A stretch of 64,000 nt of DNA from Sabulibacter ruber. Lineage in GTDB: Bacteria > Bacteroidota > Bacteroidia > Cytophagales > Hymenobacteraceae. Shown here one piece after another: positions 17,957 through 27,885 of the stretch. Every line of letters starts with the position of its first letter. Position 1 is the stretch's first letter. Made by a program: the position numbers and the translations under genes. The stretch spans positions 1 through 64,000 of the forward strand of contig NZ_JAFFID010000002.1 in NCBI RefSeq assembly GCF_017355955.1. Direction: 5' to 3'. The notes below the pieces were generated by a model. The model was given only the letters and a program-made list of their open reading frames with translations. It ran no database searches and had not been told where the DNA came from.

Positions 17957-19762
17957 ATGGCTGTGGAGGAAACCATAAAAGAGCAACTGAAGCATTTGCC
18001 GCATCGGCCGGGCATCTACAAGTTTTATGATGACAACGGGATCATCTATGTAGGCAAAGCTGTAGACATCCGCAAAAGAGTAAGTAGCTACTTCAATCGT
18101 TCCACGCAGCACAACAAAAAGACTCTTAAACTCATCTCCCAGATCAAACGGGTTGAGTTCACCATTGTAGACAGTGAGGCTGATGCGTTTTTGTTAGAAA
18201 ACAACCTGATAAAACAGCATCAGCCTAAATACAACATTCTGCTCAAGGACGGGAAAACCTATCCTTACCTCTGCATTACCAATGAGCGTTTCCCAAGGGT
18301 TTTAAGCACCCGTAACAAGCTCAATGATGGTTCCCGTTATTTCGGTCCTTACCCTAGCGTAACCAGCATGAACGTGCTGCTGGAACTGATCAGGACACTG
18401 TATCCGCTCCGCACCTGCAGCTACAATCTTAGTCCTGCCAACATTGAGGCCGGCAAATTCAAGGTGTGTCTGGAATACCACATCGGGAACTGTAAAGGCC
18501 CTTGTGAAGGGCTCTATGAGGAGACGGAGTATAACCAGCACATCCAACAGATCAGGAATATTCTTTCCGGTAACTTAACCGTGGCAAAGAATTATTTCAA
18601 AGAGGCGATGTCTACCGCAGCCGCAGATCTGCAATTTGAATTGGCGCACCAGTATAAACAGAAGCTTGACTTGCTAGATGATTTTCAGGCTAAGTCAACT
18701 GTGGTTAGCCATACGCTCACCAATATTGACGTCTTTACCATTTCCTCAAATGAAAAATGCGCCTTCATTAACTACCTCAAAGTAATGAATGGCTCCATCA
18801 TTGGGACTCAATCCTTGGAATTGCAGAAGAAACTGGAGGAAAGTGACCAGGATATTCTAGCGTCCATGATCATGCAGCTCCGGTCGGATTTTGAGAGCAC
18901 CGCCAAGGAGATTCTGGTGAATATTGATGATTTGGTTTTACCGCTGGAAGGAGTTACTGTAACGGTTCCGCAGATTGGAGATAAGCGTAAGTTGTTAAAC
19001 CTTTCCCTGAAGAATGCTATGTATCTCCGCAAGGAAAAGGAGAGCATGCAAGATAAATCAAAGGACAGCAACGAGGTACGCATTATGGAGACCATGAAGC
19101 GAGATCTTCGGCTTACCGAGCTCCCCAAGCACATTGAGTGTTTTGATAACTCCAATTTCCAGGGCGATAACCCGGTGGCATCCATGGTGTGTTTCCGGAA
19201 CGCTAAACCATCCAAAAAAGATTACCGGCACTTCCATATCAAAACGGTGGTTGGTCCGGATGACTTTGCGTCCATGTACGAAGTAGTCACCCGCCGCTAC
19301 CGCCGGTTATTGGATGAAGGGGCTTCTTTGCCTCAGCTCATCATTATTGATGGGGGTAAAGGCCAATTAGGAATGGCTGTGAAAGCCCTGAAGGATTTGG
19401 GCATCTACGGCCAGGTAGCCATTGTGAGTATTGCGAAACGACTGGAAGAGATCTTCTATCCCGGTGATTCGCTGCCGCTGTACATTGATAAGAAATCAGA
19501 AACGCTGAAGCTGATCCAGCGCCTCAGAAACGAAGCGCACCGCTTCGGGATCACTTTTCACCGCTCCCTACGAGATGCCAGTACCTTGAAAACTGAGTTA
19601 ACCACCATCAAAGGACTTGGCCCTGCCACCGCTGAAAAGCTTTTAAGCAAATTCAAATCAGTGAAGAAGATTTCTGAGCTCTCACAGCAGGAATTGGAGT
19701 CTGAAGTAGGCAAAAGCAAAGCCAAGATTTTGGTTGATTATTTCTCTAACGCGAAAGTTTAG
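17957..19762 (+). CDS. uvrC: Excinuclease ABC subunit C
   Basis: Nucleotide excision repair endonuclease that makes both incisions in the UvrB-DNA complex. The GIY-YIG nuclease domain is at about 14-95 (RPGIYKFYDDNGIIYVGKA). Next come a Cys-containing segment (YHIGNCKGPC), a UVR-like region around 200, an RNase H-like nuclease (HIECFDNSNFQG; IIDGGKGQLG), and helix-hairpin-helix repeats at the C-terminus (IKGLGPATAEKLL). The 601-residue length is normal. Confidence 0.97.
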   Translation: MAVEETIKEQLKHLPHRPGIYKFYDDNGIIYVGKAVDIRKRVSSYFNRSTQHNKKTLKLISQIKRVEFTIVDSEADAFLLENNLIKQHQPKYNILLKDGKTYPYLCITNERFPRVLSTRNKLNDGSRYFGPYPSVTSMNVLLELIRTLYPLRTCSYNLSPANIEAGKFKVCLEYHIGNCKGPCEGLYEETEYNQHIQQIRNILSGNLTVAKNYFKEAMSTAAADLQFELAHQYKQKLDLLDDFQAKSTVVSHTLTNIDVFTISSNEKCAFINYLKVMNGSIIGTQSLELQKKLEESDQDILASMIMQLRSDFESTAKEILVNIDDLVLPLEGVTVTVPQIGDKRKLLNLSLKNAMYLRKEKESMQDKSKDSNEVRIMETMKRDLRLTELPKHIECFDNSNFQGDNPVASMVCFRNAKPSKKDYRHFHIKTVVGPDDFASMYEVVTRRYRRLLDEGASLPQLIIIDGGKGQLGMAVKALKDLGIYGQVAIVSIAKRLEEIFYPGDSLPLYIDKKSETLKLIQRLRNEAHRFGITFHRSLRDASTLKTELTTIKGLGPATAEKLLSKFKSVKKISELSQQELESEVGKSKAKILVDYFSNAKV

Positions 19763-19767
19763 CCTAC

Positions 19768-19807
19768 CCATTTTGAGCCTATTTTCAGGGAAACAGGTCT
19801 AAAATGG
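19768..19807. repeat. Degenerate member of the TTTTC-GGAAA inverted-repeat family
   Basis: CCATTTTgagcCT.TTTTC pairs imperfectly with GGAAA.AGG....AAAATGG, just after uvrC. It is one of the many intergenic palindromes in this window sharing a core related to CCTGTTTTC..GAAAACAGG. Confidence 0.5.
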
Positions 19808-19907
19808 AACAGGGAAGAAGAGCATTCTGTACTTATCCCGTTCCCTTACCTGCAACTAACGCTAAATTCAACCAAATTTAATCAAACACCTAAATTGGTA
19901 AGGGCAT

Positions 19908-19941
19908 AAAAAAAGGAGACCGTTTCTGGCCTCCTTTTTTT
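19908..19941. terminator. Bidirectional terminator uvrC / gldN
   Basis: A-rich arm plus GGAG..CC (19908-19921) pairs with GG.CTCC plus T-run (19928-19941), loop GTTTCT. A T-run follows the stem on either strand. It serves the convergent uvrC and gldN transcripts. Confidence 0.85.
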
Positions 19942-19962
19942 ATATTAAGCTTAAACTAGTTT

Positions 19963-21021
19963 TTAGTAGCTCCACAAGCTGTACTCAAACTCAATCAGCT
20001 CTTCCATGGCTTGCTGAGCAGCCAACAGACCTTTCTTACCAGCGCCATACACCTCTTCTAAACGCTCATCATTTACGTTAGAAACTTTGGTGATGTAAGA
20101 GCTGAATAACCACAGATCAAATGCATCTGCCAGGTTCTTGTGCTGCGCATCGTTCTGTGCATTGAACCAAAGCGCTTCATCTGGATGAGCTTTGAATACT
20201 CTCACCAAGTCACTGTATTTGAACGAGGCGATTGGTTTCTCAAAGCCCAGGCTGTTGTACTTAGCAGGCATAATCAAAGTGATTGCCTGAATGTCATGGT
20301 ACAATCTTGAGCGCTTCTTGTCAAATACTGCATCTTCCTTGATTTCTAACTTGTAAAGCTCATTAGGAAGCAACTCATTACCGGTTGCAACAGCGGCTTC
20401 AGGAGCAGCAGCGGCTTTTTTAGTATCGGTTTTCTTGGCAGTATTCTTCTTTGGAGCAGGAGTTCCCCAGCCGTCATCGTTTCCCCATCCATCATCAGCG
20501 GCAGCAGGCTGGTCAAAACCGGCGGCTTTTTCAGCCTCGGTCAAACCACCAGCCGCAGAAGAAGACGGCGTAAGGTTTGTCATGAACTCTTGTGCAGAGA
20601 TAGGAGTGTTGAGGGTATCAGATCTGTACGCCTGTAATTCTCCACGTCTTACTGCATCTGTGATCAACTTAGTGATTTGCCTTCCAGGGGAAAACATAGG
20701 ACGGTTTTGTTTCTCACGAAGATCTACCGCTCTCCACACTGTTTTCTTGAACATTACGTCAGAGGGCGGAATTGGTCTGGCAGAAGCAGGAGCAGCCAAA
20801 GAGCTATCCATTCTGGCTTTCGCCAATTCTGCTTGCCGTTGCATTTCCTGCTGGCGAGCCAACTCTTCCTGACGGGCTTTTTCAGCCGCAGCTTGGGCAG
20901 CAGCACTTTGCTGAGCTTTCTGCGCAGATGTGGTTGACTTTTTAGTAGTGCGTTTTTGCGCCGTACTAACAACTGGAATGCTAAGCAATCCCGCTAACCC
21001 CAACACAATTAACTTCTTCAT
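19963..21021 (-). CDS. gldN: Gliding motility / T9SS protein GldN
   Basis: Periplasmic T9SS core component (PorN in Porphyromonas) that associates with GldK in the ring complex under the outer membrane. It has a signal peptide (MKKLIVLGLAGLLSIPVVS), then an Ala/Gln/Lys-rich region (24-75), and the conserved domain from about 85 (VMFKKTVWRAVDLREKQN) to the C-terminus, including LTLIMPAKYNSLGFEK-like text at about 240-260. It is the last gene of the gldKLMN block, 15 bp after gldM. Confidence 0.93.
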   Translation of the reverse strand: MKKLIVLGLAGLLSIPVVSTAQKRTTKKSTTSAQKAQQSAAAQAAAEKARQEELARQQEMQRQAELAKARMDSSLAAPASARPIPPSDVMFKKTVWRAVDLREKQNRPMFSPGRQITKLITDAVRRGELQAYRSDTLNTPISAQEFMTNLTPSSSAAGGLTEAEKAAGFDQPAAADDGWGNDDGWGTPAPKKNTAKKTDTKKAAAAPEAAVATGNELLPNELYKLEIKEDAVFDKKRSRLYHDIQAITLIMPAKYNSLGFEKPIASFKYSDLVRVFKAHPDEALWFNAQNDAQHKNLADAFDLWLFSSYITKVSNVNDERLEEVYGAGKKGLLAAQQAMEELIEFEYSLWSY

Positions 21022-21036
21022 GATACTAAAAACTTA

Positions 21037-22632
21037 CTAGTTAAGCTGGAAAGTAATACTTGAGTTATCAGAAGGAACAACTTCCTGCTGATCACGATAG
21101 TTCATTCTACGAATTTCTCTTACGTCAATGGCAATTCTATCGCCAGGACGGGCTTGACCCGCAAGGCTACCTAAGCTCACGTTAGGACCAGTTCCTTGCA
21201 CCGAGCCAACCGGACGAGCGCCACGCACCAGGTACACTGTGTACTGAGTAACTCTGTAACGGGCATCTTTAGGCAATTGGTTCTTGAAGCTTTCGTCTGG
21301 GATAGCTTGCACGGTCAATGAACGTGGACCCGGAGCTGGCATACCTTTCACCACATCCACTGGACGACCGTTGGCAGAAGCAACTACTCTTGGTCTTGGT
21401 ACCAGTTTCACGGTGAAATCCTGTGAACCAATAGCATTTCCGCCGCTGCTTACGTTCAGTTTCACTTGTCTTGAGGTAGGAATCAGGGTTAAGAATCCTT
21501 TCTTAGCTCCTTTTACTACTGTTGCACCGCTTGCAGAGAAAGACGGATCATAGTTAGCACCCAAAGCAGGCACTTGGATGTTCAGCTCGTTACCGCAGTT
21601 GAAGTACAATGAGTTGATAGAAGCAGACTGGATTTGCATCACTGGCTTAGCAACTACGTACTCCTGAGTAACCTGGAACACTGTGTCACGGCCGTTTGCC
21701 TGACGGAAACGTACCTGACCTCTCCAGGTCTTCTTAGCGTTACCTTCTGCATCGTAGTTACCAGCAGTGGCAGTGAACTCAATCTGACCTTTACCACCTT
21801 TCACCGGAATGGATCTACCGTCTACTGACATAGTTGGGGTTACTGCATCAGAAGAAGCAGCCAGGAACATTTCAGCTTTGTATTTAGTACCAGCAGCTAC
21901 TGTTTTAGACTCAGCACTGGCCATTGCAAAAATGTTCTCAAACTTGATGATATCTGCTCCAACTTTCTGCGCCAACTGAGAAAGAGTTTCTGCTTCGTAT
22001 TTCAGAACCTCAGACTCCATTTGGGCCAATGTAGCCAAAGCTGCTACTATTGGAGTTTCCTCAAAGTTGATTTCGGCGAAATCTTTCTTACGCTGAGCTT
22101 TATTCTTTTGAACTCTCACGTCTTCTTCACCGCTCAAAGCAAGTTTAGCAGGAGCATTTGGGTTATACTGGCGCAAGAAAGAGGCATAGGTGTTCAGCTT
22201 TTTCTCTAACTCATATGCTTTCCCTCCTTTGCCAGGTCCGCCAATCATCAGCATGTTCACACGCTCATTGTTCTCAGGGTTTTTGTAACCTCCTGTCTCA
22301 GGATCCTGTCCTCCGGCTTCTTTCACCAGTTGCTCACGTAATCCGTGGATGTACGCAACCATTTCAGAAGTTTGCTTTCTTACAGCTTCTGCGCTTTCTA
22401 CTACACGCACGTCTTGGGAGCGGTTCCCAGACTCTTCTACTGTAGCTTTAATTCCGCTTAAAACTCCGCTGTTATCCTTGTTTGTTTTGTTGTTAACAGT
22501 GCTTAAGCTGTCATCAATAAACTGAAACTTTAGGAGAATTGCAGAGCTTACGTTCAAGGCCAACATTGCAGTAAGCACGAGATACATCATCCCGATCATC
22601 TTCTGCCGTGGCGTTTCTTTTCCTCCAGCCAT
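21037..22632 (-). CDS. gldM: Gliding motility / T9SS motor protein GldM
   Basis: Periplasm-spanning shaft of the proton-driven T9SS/gliding motor (PorM). The N-terminus MAGGKETPRQKMIGMMYLVL leads into one membrane helix (about 14-34), followed by four large periplasmic domains to residue 531. The acidic/Thr-rich SLSTVNNKTNK region just after the helix is typical. It works with GldL in the inner membrane and is expected to touch GldK/GldN with its distal end. Confidence 0.96.
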   Translation of the reverse strand: MAGGKETPRQKMIGMMYLVLTAMLALNVSSAILLKFQFIDDSLSTVNNKTNKDNSGVLSGIKATVEESGNRSQDVRVVESAEAVRKQTSEMVAYIHGLREQLVKEAGGQDPETGGYKNPENNERVNMLMIGGPGKGGKAYELEKKLNTYASFLRQYNPNAPAKLALSGEEDVRVQKNKAQRKKDFAEINFEETPIVAALATLAQMESEVLKYEAETLSQLAQKVGADIIKFENIFAMASAESKTVAAGTKYKAEMFLAASSDAVTPTMSVDGRSIPVKGGKGQIEFTATAGNYDAEGNAKKTWRGQVRFRQANGRDTVFQVTQEYVVAKPVMQIQSASINSLYFNCGNELNIQVPALGANYDPSFSASGATVVKGAKKGFLTLIPTSRQVKLNVSSGGNAIGSQDFTVKLVPRPRVVASANGRPVDVVKGMPAPGPRSLTVQAIPDESFKNQLPKDARYRVTQYTVYLVRGARPVGSVQGTGPNVSLGSLAGQARPGDRIAIDVREIRRMNYRDQQEVVPSDNSSITFQLN

Positions 22633-22697
22633 ATTTCCTGGTCTAGCTTTCTAATTTAAAGTTAAACGAATGGGTTCGTAAATAGGAATGGCAGAGA

Positions 22698-23495
22698 TTA
22701 CCCTCTCATGGCATTTAACATGTTGCCATACACGTTATTCAATGAATGCAAGTTCTTGGTCAGGTTAGTAACCTCTTCTTTGAACTGCTCAGTTTCACGG
22801 CTAGCCTGGGTCAGGTTCTCCATAGCATTAGTGATGCTACCGTAGAACTTGTTAATAGATTTCAGGTGGTTGTTGGCATCCTGAAGCTCCATTTCATACA
22901 CAGCGTTCAAAGCACCCAGGTTTTTGGTCACTTGCTGTACCTGAGCATTGTAAGCCTGGGTATCTGCTGTAGCATTAGCCATTTGAGTTACAGCTTGCAG
23001 AGTAGCACCATAAGCCTCGTTGATTTTATCCAAAGAGCCAGTAGCTGTTCTTACACGGGTCGCATACTCTTTAGTAGCAACAGTAGCATCTGTCAAATCT
23101 GAGATCTGGGCAGTTGTCTCAGATAATCTTGTCAGGCCTTGGCCTAAAGAACTGATTGTAGCAGGAGTTACATTAGCATCACGCAGCATTTTATCCAAGT
23201 CACCAGTGATAGACGGACCAGCTGGAGCAGCAGCAGCTACCGTTGGAAGCGGACCATCATAATCATCACGCAATTGTGGGTAAACACGCTCCCACTCTGG
23301 CTCATGAGCCTGTGGCTGGAACGCACTCAGGAAGAATATGAAAGCCTCAGTACCTAGACCTACCATCAGCATGATGTCGGCTGGTCCTATGTGCAAGATT
23401 TTGAATAACGCTCCAAGAATTACTACTGCGGCACCAATACCATAAATTTTGGGCATCAAAACATCCCAAAGAAAGTTGCCTTTTGCTTTGCTCAT
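22698..23495 (-). CDS. gldL: Gliding motility / T9SS motor protein GldL
   Basis: Inner membrane stator of the motor (PorL). Two membrane helices lie in the first about 65 residues (PKIYGIGAAVVILGALFKIL; IMLMVGLGTEAFIFFLSAF). The Glu in the second helix (TEAF) corresponds to the carboxylate proposed to carry protons. The rest is cytoplasmic and coiled-coil rich. It is followed 65 bp later by gldM. Confidence 0.96.
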   Translation of the reverse strand: MSKAKGNFLWDVLMPKIYGIGAAVVILGALFKILHIGPADIMLMVGLGTEAFIFFLSAFQPQAHEPEWERVYPQLRDDYDGPLPTVAAAAPAGPSITGDLDKMLRDANVTPATISSLGQGLTRLSETTAQISDLTDATVATKEYATRVRTATGSLDKINEAYGATLQAVTQMANATADTQAYNAQVQQVTKNLGALNAVYEMELQDANNHLKSINKFYGSITNAMENLTQASRETEQFKEEVTNLTKNLHSLNNVYGNMLNAMRG

Positions 23496-23567
23496 TGTTA
23501 GACTGATTTAGATTGTAAGAGTTATTGGTTCAGAATTAATTTACTTATAAAAATTTGGGGCGGGAGC

Positions 23568-24590
23568 CTATCTACCCAGATCAAAGTCTGAAGAACGTCC
23601 GATATAGATCATTGCGCTCCGGAAACCGATGTAAGAACGCGCAGAATCCTGGTATTCAAAGTTACGAACACCTGTCTCCAGGAAATGAGCTATATCTTTC
23701 CAAGAACCTCCACGCACAATTTTACGTGGTTCGTTGTCATCATAGTAAGTTGGGTTCAAATCCCAAACAATTGGCACAGTAGCCTCAGAATAAGCATCTT
23801 CGCACCACTCAGCTACGTTACCTGACATATCATATAAACCAAAATCGTTCGGATAATATTGTCCTACTGGCGCAGTATATGTAAAGCCATCGCTGTAGTA
23901 ATCGCCGCGGCCAGGTTTGAAGTTAGCCAGCATACAACCTTTGGCGTTACGCAGGTAAGGACCACCCCAAGGATAGGTAGCTAAGTCACGGCCACCACGA
24001 GCTGCATACTCCCACTCAGCCTCAGACGGCAGACGGAAGCTTGGCATTGGCGCCATACCGCTTTCTACGTTGTAGTTGTTTTTGTGCTTGGTTCTCCAGC
24101 TGTTGAAGTATTTAGCGGCAAACCAGTCTACCCCTACCACCGGATAGTCATCAAAGGCCGGGTGTGAATAGTAATACTCCATCAATGGGTCACCCATATG
24201 GTAGGTGAAGTCTTTCACCCATACGGTTGTGTCTGGATACAATTGAGTCATGACAAACTCTTCTCCAAGAACATCCAGTGAATCCTGACGGATAGCGTCC
24301 ATGAACTGACGGTACTCATTATTTGTGATTTCTGTCTCATCCATGTAGAAACCGCCAATGGTTACCTGCTTGTTCATATTAGACATACTGGCGGCAATAT
24401 CCTGATCAGTTTGTCCCATATGAAAAGTACCACCTGGGCAAGCCACCATTCCGTAAGGAACCTCCTGTGGATTAAATTCTGGGCGGTCTTCTGCCCCGAT
24501 CACATCACCCTGTGAGTCTCTCCCCATACCACAACCTGCCATTAAGACTACGCTTAAAGCAATGGCAGAAAACTGTAAAAACTTAATCAT
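23568..24590 (-). CDS. gldK: Gliding motility / T9SS lipoprotein GldK
   Basis: Outer-membrane-associated lipoprotein (PorK) forming the periplasmic ring with GldN. The lipobox LMAGC gives Cys20. A formylglycine-generating-enzyme (sulfatase-modifying factor) fold fills about 45-330, with MDETEITNNEYRQFM, FRLPSEAEWEYAARGG, YDMSGNVAEWCED and IVRGGSWKD. GldK is the first gene of the gldKLMN unit and has its own promoter upstream. Confidence 0.95.
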   Translation of the reverse strand: MIKFLQFSAIALSVVLMAGCGMGRDSQGDVIGAEDRPEFNPQEVPYGMVACPGGTFHMGQTDQDIAASMSNMNKQVTIGGFYMDETEITNNEYRQFMDAIRQDSLDVLGEEFVMTQLYPDTTVWVKDFTYHMGDPLMEYYYSHPAFDDYPVVGVDWFAAKYFNSWRTKHKNNYNVESGMAPMPSFRLPSEAEWEYAARGGRDLATYPWGGPYLRNAKGCMLANFKPGRGDYYSDGFTYTAPVGQYYPNDFGLYDMSGNVAEWCEDAYSEATVPIVWDLNPTYYDDNEPRKIVRGGSWKDIAHFLETGVRNFEYQDSARSYIGFRSAMIYIGRSSDFDLGR

Positions 24591-24646
24591 ATTCTTGGAC
24601 TTGAAAAAATAGCGTTCCCGCTTAGCTTGTATGATTTTGAAGATAG

Positions 24647-24676
24647 CAAATATAAATCCCTATATTAAAAAACAAA
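24647..24676 (-). promoter_or_regulatory. Promoter of gldKLMN
   Basis: On the minus strand TTTG (24673-24676) is followed after 18 bases by TATATTTG (24647-24654), an exact match to the Bacteroidota -33/-7 consensus. The gldK start codon is about 57 bases further on. This suggests gldKLMN can be transcribed separately from porP. Confidence 0.7.
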
Positions 24677-24789
24677 ACTAGTGTTTTTTCTTGAAGTACA
24701 ATACGCTAACGACGCAAAGAAAATATTATTTTATCTAATAAATAATTCCCTCATCATTAGCAGTATGCATTTTACTGAAAAGTGAGTAG

Positions 24790-25767
24790 TTAAAAGAAAT
24801 AGCGTGGGGTCCTAATTGGGGGTTTTGTATTATTTCTAGGCTTTGGAAGCCTGTAGCCAAGCATTACCTCATGCGAAGTAGCGCTTTTAGCATCTGTGCC
24901 TACGGCGGTATAATCAAATGCGTATCCAAAGCTCAATGCATTATCCTTTAAAAGATAAACACCTAATAATCCAGTAATGGCTTCTCCAAACCTGTACCCA
25001 ACCCCACCCCAGAACTTATCATTAAAGGTTGCCCTTGCTCCGGTTTCTAACGAAGTCACTCCGGCGTTGATGTCTTGTTTAAGCAATACCGTTGGAGTTA
25101 CGTCTATCATATCAGAAAGTTCCAGCTCATAGCCACCTGTCACCATAAGGTGTTTTTCACCAGTAACAGTTCCCATAGCACCAGTACGATCCTCATTTTC
25201 AAACTCGTAAACAGAACCAAGCAGGTTTGTAATGCCAGCGCCAGCATACCAATTCTCATGCTGGAACCACAATCCGGCTCCCATATCAAATTTGCGGTCA
25301 GAACTGTTAAAGGGTACCCGGGTGTCACCTATGTCATTGGCACGGTATCCTCCCTTGCTCATGTTAGTAAACCCACCTTGCACGCCTATGCCCAAAGTGC
25401 CGCCTCCTAAATTGAGGTGATAAGAATATGCTAACTGAGTATAGAAAACATCCACTGCCCCAATCTCATCTTTCATCACCACCAACCCTATTCCACTTTT
25501 AAGGGCAGAGATAGGAGCAGAGACACTGAACAAGGCTGTTCTGGGAGAACCGCCTGTATCAAAAGTGCCGTCATACCCCAGCCATTGGTACCTATAGAGC
25601 ACATTAAGTTCAGTCTGTCCTTTCACGCCCGCGTAACCCGGACTAATAAATTGGCCATTAAAACCATAATGACTGAACTGAGGCAATTGCTGCGCTTCTA
25701 CCAACAGGGGGAATAGAAACACTACTAGGAATACCAGGCGGCTAAATCTGTGCATCTTTATCAGCAT
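24790..25767 (-). CDS. PorP/SprF family type IX secretion membrane protein
   Basis: An outer-membrane beta-barrel protein of the PorP/SprF family, which in gliding bacteria helps secrete or anchor large surface adhesins and binds GldK/PorE-type partners. A signal peptide (MHRFSRLVFLVVFLFPLLVEAQ region) is followed by the family opening QLPQFSHYGFNGQFISPGYAG. I chose ATG 25767; ATG 25755 is equally plausible, while a TTG at 25788 is less likely. It sits directly upstream of gldK, as in many gliding Bacteroidota. Confidence 0.88.
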   Translation of the reverse strand: MLIKMHRFSRLVFLVVFLFPLLVEAQQLPQFSHYGFNGQFISPGYAGVKGQTELNVLYRYQWLGYDGTFDTGGSPRTALFSVSAPISALKSGIGLVVMKDEIGAVDVFYTQLAYSYHLNLGGGTLGIGVQGGFTNMSKGGYRANDIGDTRVPFNSSDRKFDMGAGLWFQHENWYAGAGITNLLGSVYEFENEDRTGAMGTVTGEKHLMVTGGYELELSDMIDVTPTVLLKQDINAGVTSLETGARATFNDKFWGGVGYRFGEAITGLLGVYLLKDNALSFGYAFDYTAVGTDAKSATSHEVMLGYRLPKPRNNTKPPIRTPRYFF

Positions 25768-25895
25768 ATAACACCCTTGCTTAGACAAGAGCTATTTGGC
25801 AAAAGCTAGTGAATTGTCTATTAACCTCCAAAAGTCAACCCCAATTACGAGCCCTAGCCATGCTACGCACAAATAAAAGAAAAGTAACAGCTCTT

Positions 25896-26687
25896 TTACT
25901 TTTTCCCGGAATGTTGTTGGATATAAACCTCAATAGCGCCCGTCATGGAAGGAGCATTAGGCATTGGAGCTTCAATATCCAGCTCTAAACCAGCATCACG
26001 CACAGCCTGGGCTGTTGTAGGACCAAAAGCGGCAATCCGGGTATTGTTCTGCTTAAAATCAGGAAAGTTCACAAACAAAGAGTGCACTCCTGATGGGCTA
26101 AAGAAAGCAATGCAGTCATATTTCACCTCTGCCAAATCAGACAAGTCTGATGCCACGGTTTTATACATGGTCGCTTCTGTGAAATTGAAGTTATTAGCCC
26201 GCATAAATTCCGGGATATCTTCCTTCCTGATGTTAGAGCATGGGTACAAGAATTTTTCATTCTTGTGCTTCTTCAACACATCAAAAAGATCAGAAGCTGT
26301 CTTACCCCCGATAAACAATTTCCGCTTTCTTAGAACGATGTACTTTTGCAGATAGTACGCTGTCTGATCAGAGATACAGAAATATTTCATCTCAGCAGGC
26401 ACCTCTATCTTACCTTCGGCGCAGATTCTAAAGAAGTGGTCAACCGCATTACGGCTTGTGAAGATAACGGCCGTATGATCCAGAATATTGACCTTATCCT
26501 TGCGGAACTCTTTGTAAGAAACGGGCTCAATTTCAATAAAAGCCCTAAAATCTACTTTAATCCCGTATTTTTCAGCAATGCTCAGGTACGGAGAGTTATC
26601 GTTAGCGGGCTTTGGCTGCGTGACTAGAATACTAGAGATTTTCTTTGAATGTCTATCCGCACCCAACAATTCTTTACCGTCAGCCAT
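25896..26687 (-). CDS. hemD: Uroporphyrinogen-III synthase family protein
   Basis: Cyclises hydroxymethylbilane to uroporphyrinogen III in haem synthesis. The two-domain alpha/beta HemD fold is recognisable from VIFTSRNAVDHFF, FLYPCSNIRKEDIPEFM, CIAFFSPSGVHSLF and RIAAFGPTTAQAVRDAGL. The 263 residues include a Bacteroidota-style N-terminal extension of about 18. It is downstream of DUF4271. A possible -7 box TACCTTTG lies at 26807-26814 on the minus strand, without a clear -33. Confidence 0.88.
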   Translation of the reverse strand: MADGKELLGADRHSKKISSILVTQPKPANDNSPYLSIAEKYGIKVDFRAFIEIEPVSYKEFRKDKVNILDHTAVIFTSRNAVDHFFRICAEGKIEVPAEMKYFCISDQTAYYLQKYIVLRKRKLFIGGKTASDLFDVLKKHKNEKFLYPCSNIRKEDIPEFMRANNFNFTEATMYKTVASDLSDLAEVKYDCIAFFSPSGVHSLFVNFPDFKQNNTRIAAFGPTTAQAVRDAGLELDIEAPMPNAPSMTGAIEVYIQQHSGKK

Positions 26688-26751
26688 GTTTAGAAGGTAG
26701 TTTTTAGCAACTGTAATCTAGGATATGTTTGTTTTCCTGCCTGCAACAAAG

Positions 26752-27879
26752 CTATACAAAAACAATGAGCTTAAGCAATATCATCAGGGGAATAACTTCT
26801 GTGGCGCAAAGGTAGGAAAATAAATGTAGATTTTTAAGGGAATATTTTTTACTAACTGTATGAAAAGTCCTTAACATGGTAAACACCAAAAGCGTCGTAA
26901 TTACAAGGTTGGCAATCCAGTAAATTACGTCAGGTATAGAGGACCATAACCCAAGATACAGGAGCAATATAAAGGGAAGGAAAATCCCCATTCCAAGCAG
27001 TGTTCGCAGAAACTCCCGGTACTGAGGCAACACCATTTCTCCTACCCCAAAGATGAATCCCATTAAGCGCAGAAAGAGGTATTTAAAGATCACGAACAGA
27101 AAGATAATCAAGGAATAAAGCAAAATCTTTGAGATAAGATCTGCCTGGGTAGCCGTGAACAATTGATTCAACAAAGCCAGGTCTTCCAGGTTAGTATGGA
27201 TGGCTACAATCAACAGCGCGAACGACATGGCAAATGCCAGCACAAATAAGATACTAGACCAGTTCCCAATGGGCTTGGCCAGCAAGCCCTCCTCCAGGGT
27301 AGAAAGCTTGGTGAAATTGCTCCACCTGAAGATACTGGCAAAGTCTGAATAGAATGTCATCCTAAGTGCGCCATAAATCAGACCAACTACCACCATGAAA
27401 AAGATCAAAGCACTTCTGTGCATATCAGGTTGCTTTGGAAGAGGCCGATACTTGAGGTTAGGCTTTGCGCTAAGGGAAGCCAAAGGCTCTTGGGGCACTT
27501 TGAAAGAAGGATAATTAGGCTGCTGATCTGGGTGCCAGACAGACAGGAGATACTTCTTACCAGGTGTCAGGAACTCTGATAGATCCAAGGTGTAACGCGC
27601 TGTGGAATCTGCCACGAAAATGAGCTGATTATCCAAAAACACGCAAAGTTCTTTCCGGGCAGCAAATTCAATCTTGGGGTTTGTGAATTTGTCTAGAGTT
27701 ACCCATTGATAAAGCGCCTGGTGCTCATCATGGAATTCAGGCAAGTACGGCACCAACTGGTTCCGGTGCGCCTGATAAATCATCCAATCTGAGGATAGCA
27801 ATGGTTTTAATGGTACCGACTGCCCTAAAGCAAGTCCGCACCAAAACCACAAACCTATTACTACCCACCAAAAACGCAT
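26752..27879 (-). CDS. DUF4271 membrane protein
   Basis: A 375-residue protein with a signal peptide (MRFWWVVIGLWFWCGLALGQ), a periplasmic region of about 130 residues (21-150), then about six membrane helices (152-375). The arrangement fits the DUF4271 family of Bacteroidota, whose biochemical role I do not know. Its place between a WecA-like transferase and hemD-porP-gldK suggests a link to envelope or T9SS function. That is inference from neighbourhood only. Confidence 0.75.
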   Translation of the reverse strand: MRFWWVVIGLWFWCGLALGQSVPLKPLLSSDWMIYQAHRNQLVPYLPEFHDEHQALYQWVTLDKFTNPKIEFAARKELCVFLDNQLIFVADSTARYTLDLSEFLTPGKKYLLSVWHPDQQPNYPSFKVPQEPLASLSAKPNLKYRPLPKQPDMHRSALIFFMVVVGLIYGALRMTFYSDFASIFRWSNFTKLSTLEEGLLAKPIGNWSSILFVLAFAMSFALLIVAIHTNLEDLALLNQLFTATQADLISKILLYSLIIFLFVIFKYLFLRLMGFIFGVGEMVLPQYREFLRTLLGMGIFLPFILLLYLGLWSSIPDVIYWIANLVITTLLVFTMLRTFHTVSKKYSLKNLHLFSYLCATEVIPLMILLKLIVFV

Positions 27880-27885
27880 TAACTT